In this document: in pieces, positions 10,791 through 22,100 of the stretch
Position numbering within the stretch: position 1 is the first letter of the stretch
How the letters are laid out: each line of letters starts with the position of its first letter
NCBI GenBank assembly: GCA_030142905.1
Contig: JASJOG010000255.1
Span: forward strand, 45,001-109,000
DNA length: 64,000 nucleotides
Reading direction: 5' to 3'
Origin: Heliopora coerulea
Lineage: Eukaryota > Cnidaria > Anthozoa > Scleralcyonacea > Helioporidae
Position numbers and translations under genes: made by a program
The notes under the pieces: model-generated
The model's database searches: none
Seen by the model: the letters and a program-made list of their open reading frames with translations, nothing else
What the model was told of the DNA's origin: nothing

Positions 10791-11513
10791 TCGTTCCTAT
10801 TGCTTAGAGATACTAAACAAATCAAAGAGTATTTCAATTCTAAATTTCTACTGCAGCCGACAACCAGAGCCACATGAATGTATTATTGAGCTAGGAGGCC
10901 ACAATAAAGTGCCAGGCGTGACAAGCTGACTCGGATTAAGAATGTCAGAACTATCTTATGAAAAGATACTTTGGAAAAACAAACCGAGTTAGAATTTTAC
11001 AGAGGTGAATTTAGGCGGGTAGCATGGGAAACAGCTTACGTTTTTTTCTATTTAAGTTCCATTTGCTGTAACTTGTTGTTGCATGACAACGATATGCATG
11101 AAAAGGTTAACCCTTCCGTGCATAACTTTTGTCCCTTCGCTATTTGTCCGCTTTTGTTTTTTATATTGTTCTTTCGATTGTTCTATGGCTGTATGTTGCT
11201 GCATTACGACAGGCGCGTGCTTGAAGGGGTTTAAAGCCATGTCTATATGTCGTCAATGCATGATCAGAGATGAAGCAATCTTCGCATATATTTTATTTCT
11301 GGTTTGTTTAACTGTTGACTTTGTTGGAAAATAAATACCACTTTAAAAATATCTCTCAAAACATTCCATTTCAATGATTCCGTAAATCATATCCACCCCA
11401 AAGTTAATATCACAGAAGTCAGTTACATTACTGATCTTTTAATATTCCATCTTATACTTATTTATTTTTTCCCAATTAATATTCCTAGACACTAACTTTG
11501 ATGGTGTTGTAAC

Positions 11514-11715
11514 ATGGACGAGCTAAGCGGACAAACATCACGTATTAACGGGGAAGATAAAAGCACTGAGACTGTTGAAAGAACTAAGGAGAGAGAGAAT
11601 GCTGCAGATGTGGTCCTGAAAGAGACGACCAGAAAAAGAAATATGACGACTGACGATAAGCAATGTACCGAGAAAAGGAAAAAGCTTAATGAGCCAATTC
11701 TAAGAAAGGAGACAG
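11514..11715 (+). CDS. NLR copy 1, exon 1 (coiled-coil leader, shortened)
   Basis: Starts at AACATGG with a good context and encodes [16 protein letters not shown] onward, rich in Lys, Glu and Thr. It ends ACAG before GTAAAT in phase 1. A 48-bp in-frame gap removes 16 residues found in copies 2 and 3 that include the heptad-like stretch ELEDRLDKLRLTINEE. An AG preceded by ATTCCT lies just upstream (near 11488) and could be the acceptor of a 5' UTR intron. Confidence 0.7.
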
Positions 11716-12606
11716 GTAAATATCATGTTATAACGACATTATGCTTTTTTTGACAATCATAGACACCACAAAGCAAAGCAGGCGGAGACGGAGCGGCTAT
11801 TCCTGGATAGAAAATACTATTTAGAATTCTGAACTTTTCCCTTCGATTTTCCACGTCAAAATTTACCGAAACTTCAAAATAACCGATAAACATGGCCATT
11901 TAAACGTATTCGTTTTTTAAGAAAGACACAATATTCGCGTCCGATCTGTAAGGGATTTACAAGGCGAACCGTAGTAAATCGGATACAGATCGGACGCGAA
12001 TATTGTATCTATTACTTATTAGTTAGTAATCTCGTGTGTAACAGAAAACAGTCAAGAAGAAATTGCATAAAATTATTACCGATGTGTACATATCCCTGAT
12101 GAATAAAATCATCAAAATAAATTGACACTACCAGAATAGGTTGAAAAACTTTCTGTAGCATTTTATCATCTTGAGTCCCTTCTTCAAAAACAACCACGAA
12201 TACTGCCTTTCCTCTACCTATAAATTCTATGACAAGTTCCCGTCTTAAATCACTAGGAATGTGCTTCTTGGATGTGCAAAGTTCAACTTCTGTTTTTGAC
12301 AATGGCAGCTCCAGTTCTCAAGAGCTTCCGGTCGACCCACGAAGTATTTATGATGGACGTGGAAGATACCACGATTAAACTAGTCCAATATCGGAGACGA
12401 TAAAAATTTTTCTCTTTAAACTGCCGTGCCAAACTGAACACATTAAAGTTATCGAATCGACAACCACATTAAAGTTACCGTACGAAAAATCGTATACAAG
12501 TAATTATGTCTAAAATTGCTGAAATAAAGTTCACTAATATCCTAAAACTACTTATAAACAAATATATATATACTGTATATATATTTATAAGTAGTTATAA
12601 TATGTA

Positions 12607-12656
<50 letters not shown>

Positions 12657-12662
12657 CACATA

Positions 12663-12723
<61 letters not shown>

Positions 12724-13062
12724 GTGAACGTTTAGGTTTACGAAATACAAAGAGGGCTCAATAACGCACAGAAAGAGCAAATAGAATTATATCGCTTACC
12801 TCAAAAAGTCACTACAGCCTGTTTCATCTTGAGAAAGAATCTTCAGGTGACTCAAGATGAAACAGGCTGTAGTGACTTTTTCAGGTAAGCGATATACTTA
12901 TATATATATATATATAAGTAAAATAGACAAAATTTTGCTGTCGCTACTCTGAGTTTCACGCGCTCAGGCGATCATTATTTATTATTTATTCGCTCTACTG
13001 GTATGGTATTGAGCGCTCTTCATTTTCAAACCAACACTGCAACCTTTCTGGTCCTCACCTTT

Positions 13063-13113
<51 letters not shown>

Positions 13114-13494
13114 CGCTCTATGGCCTTTTGGTTCATATTGAGCACTCTACAGGACGAGTCATGTCGTTAGCGAATTTGCGCACGCTCACTAATCTCTAGT
13201 TAGAGCACTCTGGTATGGCTTAGATGTACCACATGTGTGGGACATTTGAGTTGCCTATATAATTTAGGCTTCTCCTGCCTGCTAGTCAGCACTGCACTGA
13301 TGAGGCCCAGTAGGCCGAAACGGTTCCGTCTGTAGTTATATATATATATATATACATAATTTGTAAACTTAAACCTGTTTGTGTTTACCCAGAGTATCAC
13401 GCCAAAAACAGTTTTAAGTTTATGAATTATAAACAGCTTTACTATTTGATATATCGAGCATACTAACAAAGGTCAATCTCTCACCACTGCTATC

Positions 13495-13539
<45 letters not shown>

Positions 13540-13900
13540 TAGATAAATAAGCATGGGCAATTTCCCGGTAAGCAGAGTGCTCAATGCAAAGCTGCAGAGC
13601 TTTATAGTAATAATTTATTGTTGCTTATCTAATATGTTTACAGCTTGTCGTTACACCGTGTTTCATGCTTTCGCAATCATCGGACGACTAAATTATCTCA
13701 ACATTCAACTGAGCTTATATACAGTTCCGGCGGCGAGATCAAGAGGTGTTAATTATTAGGCGGTGCTTCTTTAAAGTTGCATAATAGGTATTTGTTGGTG
13801 TGTCGACAATTCAACAGCAGTTTGTTGCGCCTATTAAGTAATTTATAGTTTTGGAATATGATGTGGTACTTTTAAGCCAAATCCGAGCTTTGTTTGGCTG

Positions 13901-13937
<37 letters not shown>

Positions 13938-14083
13938 CTACAGACGGAACCGTTTCGGCCTATTGGGCCTCATCAGTGTAGTGCTGATGAGCAGGATGGA
14001 GTAGCCTACATTATATAGGCAACTCAAATGTCCCACACATGTGGTACATCTAAGCCATGCCAGAGCGCTCTAACTAGAGACTA

Positions 14084-14129
<46 letters not shown>

Positions 14130-15733
14130 GAGACTTCAAGTAAACGACAAATTTCTTTATTGTATACATGTTTCGGCAAAACTCATGCCATCTTCAGTAC
14201 AAATGGTAAGAAGATGGCATGAGTTTTGCCGAAACATGTATACAATAAAGAAATTTGTCGTTTACTTGAAGTCTCTATTAGCACTTGTGCTTCTACGATC
14301 TTATGGATATATGTATGTATACACATAGTGTCTTTCTCAATTCAACACGCACTTATAAATATCTACAAGCCATTAATTTATGTTACTCTTGCCTGTCGAA
14401 GACTACAGTTAGGTAGTCGAAAGCTTGTATATTTAATAAATTTAGTCAGAGAACGTGTCTCAAAATTAATTATGTCTCAACCTGGCTGCGCAATCTCCAT
14501 ATTTTCAGATAAGATTTAATTATTCACATATAGATAGGAAACAAAAGTTTAAAGGAAGTGCTTGGTTACATGTCGGCATTTGCTGAATAGTTCGGACCGT
14601 CTGTTCAAAATGTTTTTCCCTTGTCTCTTTAGGATAAGCAACTTTTCTTCGAGGCATAGGCGACAATTTCTTGATCCTGCCTTGCATGATGGAATTTGCT
14701 TGATGATATCCCAAGCGATTGTGTATTTGCGTTTGTTGTCTTTCAGGTACCAAATGTGTTTTGAAAGCTCGGTTTCGTTTAAGTATTTTTTGTTGTTGAG
14801 AGATTTGCAGTGATTTCGGTACCTAGTTTTGAAGTCGTTACCTGTTACGCCTATGTATGTCTTCGTCTCGTTGTTGTCAGTGGTCGTTATTCTTGCCTTG
14901 TAAAGGACGCTGGTTTGCAGGCAAATGCCTTTTACAGGACAGAAGACAACGCAACGTAATCTGGTATAATCCACCCTACAGCAAAAACGTCAAAACTAAC
15001 ATCGCACGCGACTTCTTGCAACTAATCGACAAACACTTCCCGCCAAACAGCAAACTACACAAACCATTCAACAGACACACTATCCGTGTTAGTTACAGCT
15101 GCAGCGAAAACATGGAAACATTTATTAAAAGGCACAACAATACAATACTGAAGCGACACGACAATCAAGAGAAACCATCTTACACAAAAAACACTCAACT
15201 ATGTAATTGTAGAAACCCTGAACAATGTCCTGTAAAAGGCATTTGGCTGCAAACCAGCGTCCTTTACAAGGCAAGAATAACGACCACAGACAACAACGAT
15301 ACGAAGACATACATAGGCGTAACAGGTAACGACTTCAAAACTAGGTACCGAAATCACTGCAAATCTCTCAACAACAAAAAATACTTAAACGAAACCGAGC
15401 TTTCAAAACACATTTGGTACCTGAAAGACAACAAACGCAAATACACAATCGCTTGGGATATCATCAAGCAAATTCCATCATGCAAGGCAGGATTAAGAAA
15501 TTGTCGCCTATGTCTGGAAGAAAAGTTGCTTATCCTAAAGAGACAAGGGAAAAACATTTAGAACAGACGGTCCTAACCATTCAGCAAATGCCAACATTTA
15601 ACCAAACACTTCCTTTAAACTTTTGTTTCCTGTATATATGTGAATAATTAAATCTTATCTGTCAGTTGCCTGATGATCGCCTGAGCGCGTGAAACTCAGA
15701 GTAGCGACAGCAAAATTTTGTCTTTTGTATTTA

Positions 15734-15780
<47 letters not shown>

Positions 15781-16119
15781 TAAAAACTAAGCAGGAGTGC
15801 TTTATCGGGATTTAAAACACGATAAAAGACTGTTTTAGGCCCGATAAAGCACGAACTGCGAGTTTTTTTAAGCGTGTTATGAAATTCACCTCTTAATACG
15901 CTGATTCGGGAAGAAAGTCTGGAAATTTATCATTCGTAAGCCGAAAAAATTGTACTTCTTCTTCACATATAAAGGCACATGTATCTTTATCAAATATATA
16001 GATTCGACACGCTTATGATTTTCTTTTGTCTTTTCCTCATAAATTTTTGATGAATTTTATAAGTATATTTTAATATATTTATAGGTTTTTAAATCGGTTT
16101 TTAAATATTACATATAATA

Positions 16120-16169
<50 letters not shown>

Positions 16170-19100
16170 ACATGAAGCACACGTACACAAAACATACATA
16201 TTTCCCTCCATCTGTATAACTGTCCGTCCATCTGTAATTTATCTCTCCCTCCATTTTCATTACTTATGATGTTTATTGTAAGACCTTCTTAAACATCTTC
16301 ATCCACATCCTTTCCAGATAAAACCACCGCTAAGTCCGTTGAAAACCTTTAGCTAGAACACAAAAAGATTTCAAGTGTCCCACAGCTCCTGAGGTTGACA
16401 AGATAGATTTCAAAGATGAGAAGCCCATGTGTCTTTATATGTGATAAAAACACGCTTACTTTTCTCCTCCAATTTTCTCGGCATACAAAACGTTAATTTT
16501 CAAACCTTCTTCACAATTTAGTTTATAAAGAGGTTTCTTTTTCAAGTCGTTCAAAAAACTCGCAGAACGTGTTTTATCGGACCTAAAACACTCGGCTATC
16601 ACCTCGTCTTCTATATCCGATAAAGTACTCCTGCTCGTTTTTTAAGCATTACTTTTTAAACATCTTCGCACACGTTCTTTCCAGATAAAACCTCCGCTAA
16701 GTCTCTTGGAAACCTTGAGACAGAACAAAAAGATTTCAAGGGTCCCACAGTTCAGCAGGTCGGCATAATAGATCTCAAAGATATGAAGCCCAGTAACGCT
16801 GACTGGTTTGATATCAGCCATGAACCAGTTGATGTTCTTCTACTAACAACCGATGATGTCGAGTTTCGTGCTGCATACAAAATATTACGTAACCCCAGAG
16901 CAGCAGATGAAGGAACAAATCTGGGACAAGTTTATTTTGGAGAAATTGGAAGAAATAAAGTTGTCCTTCTCAAATCATTCGAGGGCGCACTTGGCGTTGC
17001 TGGAACGCAGGCAACGTGCTCTGAAGCCATTCAAAAGCTCAAACCAAAAGTTATTGTCGGTCTTGGAGTGTGCTTCGGAATGAAAAACGAAAAGCATGAT
17101 CTGGGTGACGTTCTGGTATCATCCCAGATTGGCTTTTATGAGCCTTCTCATGTAAACACTGACGGCTCTATAAATACCCTTGGTCCAACCATTGAGTGCA
17201 ATCCAAGGCTTTCACGGTTGTTTGATAGTGGGAAAGTTGGCTGGGTTGGTCCAGCGGAAAAAAAATTAGTTCCAAAGGTTCACGTCGGTCAAGTTCTTAC
17301 CGGTCCACAAGATATATCTAACAAACGAAGTAAGGAAGAACTGAGAAATCGGTTCCCCGAAGCGTTTGGTGGAGAAAAGGACGGTGAAGGTAAGTTACAG
17401 AATCATAAAGCAGTTTCAGCAATATCTATATCAAACTTTTTCTGGGAGTTCATGTGCATTTTTTAAAATGATTTTGAAGTTCTCGATTATAGAAGGAGTA
17501 TAAATTCGTTTCTCTAATTTCCATCTCAGCATGCTGTTAAACGAGATAGACCAGAGTATGGCCATTAGAAAGAGAGTGATGTGATAGTTCCAGTCTCTGT
17601 GGTGATCTTGCATAAACAAAGATAACTGTGTCTTCAACGTTTAATTATATCGTTCAGCTATCCGTGTATTGTCGTGTCGAGTTTTTAACTCTTTCCAGTC
17701 CAAGAGGTCTTCCCGTGAAAACTAAAATTGTTCGGGATTAGCCAGTGTAAAATACCAAAGTCGTTAATGGACCTGAAACGGTCAAAAGTCATAAAGAGAC
17801 GCTTACTTTTCTCTTCAAATTATTTCAGCTTAGAAAACATCAATTTTCAAACTCCTTGGCGAATTAACATAATAAAGGCTTCGTTTTCGAAGTCATTTAA
17901 AAAACTCTCAGTAAGCGCTTAATCACATCTAAAAGACTCGACTATCGCCTCGTGTTTTAAACCCGACAAACCACTTCTGCTCGTTTTTTAAATATTACAT
18001 TAATGATTACCAGTTGGCAATAATCTCTTTTTCTCTTTTTTGTTTCATTGTTGATGCTGTTACAGTTGTATTTTTGACGATTTAAAGCTCGTTTACATTG
18101 TTAACATTTTGGGCAGGGCATGGCAAAAATTTTAGCACAGGTGCCGCTATTTTTGCGCCAGGTAAGGGTGATTTTCATAATGTAAATAGTGCAGACTTAA
18201 AATTTCGTATCTGGGCCTAAAAATTTAGTCTTGCCGAGCACTTTTGTTTATGTAGGTCTCGCCGGGGTTAATTTGCCTTGCACAAAACTTCACAGTGTAA
18301 ACGAGGTTTTAAAGATGCTCTTTTTGTCCATTGTATTTATTTTACCAAACAGGATTATATACAGTTTGCCAGAATTCTGGAATACCATGGATACTTTGTA
18401 AGTCCATTACAAACTGGGCAGACGGCGGGAAATATGAAAGATGGCATACTTTTGGTGCTGCAGTGTCAGCGTCGTATGTGGAACACGTTTTACAGAAATT
18501 CTATGTTCCTGGAGAAATTCAGGGTACGCTCTTCACGTATATTTTGGGGGTTCTAGAAAATTTCGACATATTACGACCAAAAAGGCTTTAACATTGGTTC
18601 GTTACCAGGTAACAAAGGGACCAAGACCTCCTTAACAATACAGAACTTCTGATCTTTCTCAAATAATTCTTCGTGGCCAATTACTATCACTTCGGTCGAA
18701 CTGAATGTTTATACGAGAGAAATAAGCCGAGAGTTCTGTTAAGACGTGGCTTACATAAGCCACGAAACGCTCGTATAAACAAGACAGGAATAATGTTCAC
18801 GGTTTACATAAGCCGCATATCTTAGAAAACGCGGCTTAATTCTGATCTAACTAAAACATCTCGTGGCTTATGCAATCTCCCGTTATTTCCCTAGAATTAA
18901 TGATTCGGTTGTCTTTGACATTGCATACCGCCTACTCAGTTGGAATTATAAATTCAAAACAGGACAGATATTCTTCAATTATTTCAATTATGAGAAAACA
19001 TCTTCAACAAATCGCCACTAATGGGATATGTTCAGAAATTTAAAAATTTACAGGGAAATATACCCCCGGACGAACCTTCGCTTCCCGATACACGCTTGAA

Positions 19101-22100
19101 TCATCATACGTCATTAATTTCCTGTTTCGTCTTTATTAGGAGAACAAAAACACTTGCCGAAGCCATTCCTTCCTTTTATGGTGCCTCACTTCACTGGTCG
19201 AAAGAGCGAATGTGACCAAGTTGTGCGCCACATGACTTCCCAATCAACGCGACTGGTGACGATTTCGGGACCACCAGGATTTGGAAAAACTTCACTAGCC
19301 ATTGCAGTGGGACATCGACTGAAACACCAACGGTTACCTGTTTATTTCTTCTCATTACGAAATGTGAAGACAACGAATGACTTAGCATCAAGACTTTTCA
19401 ACTGTTTCACACACGATACATCAAACCTAGCGATTAAGCAACCGTCTTCATCTTCACGTGTAATTAACGAGCTTTGCCGCATTTTCACTCAAATTTCATC
19501 CAATGTTTTTATCATTCTTGATAATGCTGATGATTTACTAGAAAGTGGTGAGCCTGACACAAGACAAGAAATTTCAGATCTACTCCAAGAAATCTTCATG
19601 CGTTGCAACAACGTCACTTTCTTGTATACCACAAGAATGAGCCTTGATTTCCTCAAATTAAACTTTCAACATCACAAATCTATGAAGATAAAACCATTAG
19701 ACGGGCCATCCTCGAACCATCTGGTTTATCAGCTCCTTCCCAAAGTCAATCGCGAAGACTGCATAAGAATAACACGCACCTGTGGACGTGTCCCACTAGC
19801 AATAAAGCTTCTGTGTGCTTTAATTGAAGAAGATGACGAGGAGCCTAGCAAAGTCCTTGATGAGTTTTGCAATTCTTCCCAAAGATTGCTCAACTTCCTG
19901 GATAATATGGATTCTACAAACGATTTACGATTAAAATTCCTATTTGAATCCGCTTTCAAGAGACTTTCTCAAAAAGAAAAAGACGCCTTTGTATCTCTTT
20001 CGGTTTTTGTTGGCGAGAAATTTGACGTGGACGCTGCTGTAAATGTCATTGGTGGAAACAAACGTACAAATAAGCAAACTTTGCACAGACTTCAAAGAAA
20101 GTGTTTGCTTGATTTTAGCTCTGAGGATAGGTTCTTCTCTTTTCATTCACTTATTAGAGCGTTTGCCGTCGAAAAAGGAGAAAACGAAATGAAAGAAATT
20201 GCTTTTCAAGCAAAACACCGTTTTCTTTCTTACTACGTTTCGATGTTCAAAGATTTAAATAACCAATTTCAAGATGGAAATTCACTTTCTGCATTTGTAA
20301 AGTGTTATCAGGAAAAAGGAAACATTTTCCCAAGTCTTCTTCAAGGTCTTTCTAACGACATTATATGCGATGAAATATTCAAAGTTCTACCAACCGCTGA
20401 GCTGTTCCTCGACACAATTACTTACTTTGAAGGATCGATTTTCCATGATATTTACAACTTAGCAATACGAAAGGCAAAAGAGCGGCGTGACATCGTGGTC
20501 ACCCATAAGCTACTGGTGGCGCAAGCATTTGGACAGATAACTTGGAGTGAAGAGGGAATAACACATCAGTTGCTTAAAAAGGCTGAAGAAATTGAAGAAG
20601 AAAACCCTTCACTCATACCTGAACAAGTAAAAAGAAAACGACTTTGTTATTTAGGTATTTATTTGCTTATCAGCGGTAGAGATTGCGAGGGATCTCACAT
20701 GCTTGAAGCTGTTGCTACTCTATTGAGCAATAATAGTGGAGAATGGATCCTTAAATTTCTAGCTTTCCAGATTCTTGCTTTTTACTTCAAGTTTACCAAT
20801 GTTCAAGAAAAATCTAAGAAGTTTAACCAATTGGCGTTTAAAGATTGCCATAAGAAAACAGACCAGTATCTTTTTTGCTTTGACTTTGGCGGAAATATTA
20901 CTGAGATAAACGAGGTTGTAAGAAGAAGAAATGACGATCTCTGGTCTTGTAATTATCCCCTTATTATGTCGCTTATTTGGCCTATCAGAGAATTTTTAAA
21001 AAAGTACCCTTTGAACGCATTCCTTGAGAAACTCGTAGATATAATGTTTCAAATGCAAGAAGACATCGAGGCGAAGTCAAAAAACAACCAGGAATTGCTT
21101 CCATTCCTTCGGTACATACATCAAACACTAATAGGATTCGAAAAAAATGAAGATACTTATCTCGCACTGCAACGTAGTATTAAGGTAACTGTGAAGAAAC
21201 ACGGCAAGCAACATGCAGAAGCGGCAAACACGTACAGTGTAATTGGAGACGCACAACACGAAGTGGGAGACCTCATTCCAGCTCTTAAATCCAAGCAACA
21301 AGTACTTAACATTAGGTTGACACTATATGGTGAACAACATGCAACAACGGCTGACATTTACCATTCAATTGGAATGACACAACACGAGATGAAAGACTAC
21401 GTTTCAGCTCTTCAATCTTCCCAGAAAGCACTTAACATTAGGTTGAAACTATATGGTGAACAACATGCAACAACGGCTGAATGTTACGATTCGATTGGAA
21501 TAACACAAGACGAGATGGAAGACTACGTTTCAGCTCTTAAATCCAAGCAACAAGCACTTAACATTAGGTTGAAACTGTATGATGAACAACATGCAACAAC
21601 GGCTTACAGTTACCATTCGATTGGAGTCACACAACACAAGATGAAAGACTACGTTTCAGCTCTTAAATCCAAGCAACAAGCACTTAACATTAGGTTGAAA
21701 CTATATGGTGAACAACATGCAACAACGGCTGACAGTTACCATGAGATTGGAGTCACACAACACCAGATGAAAGACTACGTTTCAGCTCTTAAATCCAAGC
21801 AACAAGCACTTAACATTAGGTTGAAACTATATAGTGAACAACATGCAACAACGGCTGACAGTTACCATTCGATTGGAGTCGCACAACACGAGATGAAAGA
21901 CTATGTTTCAAGTCTTAAATCCAAGCGGCAAGCACTTAACATTAGGTTGAAACTATATGGTGAACAACATGCAACAACGGCTGACAGTTACCATTCGATT
22001 GGAGTCACACAAGACGAGATGAAAGACTATGTTTCAAGTCTTAAATCCAAGCGGCAAGCACTTAACATTAGGTTGAAACTATATGGTGAACAACATGCAA

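Larger units (their letters stand above)
12900..15760. mobile_element. Penelope-like retroelement complex in intron 1 of NLR copy 1
   Basis: The stretch contains two inverted GIY-YIG endonuclease fragments (about 14549-14938 minus and 14949-15561 plus), two hammerhead ribozymes in opposite orientation (13291-13336 and 13937-13982), a 66-bp-arm hairpin and inverted copies of one terminal sequence near 12946-12990 and 15665-15710. Penelope-like elements are known to have C-terminal GIY-YIG endonucleases, hammerhead motifs in their pseudo-LTRs and complex inverted or tandem arrangements. No intact reverse transcriptase is present. The complex is absent from units 2 and 3. Confidence 0.75.

Noticed and set aside
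12506..12780. Tyr-Ile repeat ORFs on both strands
   Set aside because: They translate the (TA)n microsatellite.
12946..12990. Additional hammerhead ribozyme on the minus strand
   Set aside because: The CTGATGA core is replaced (ATAATGA-like), so it cannot be called a ribozyme.
19191..19391. Minus-strand ORFs opposite the NB-ARC exons (also at 44139, 19940, 44888, 58395)
   Set aside because: They are shadows of the coding strand; their conservation follows from the NB-ARC sequence.
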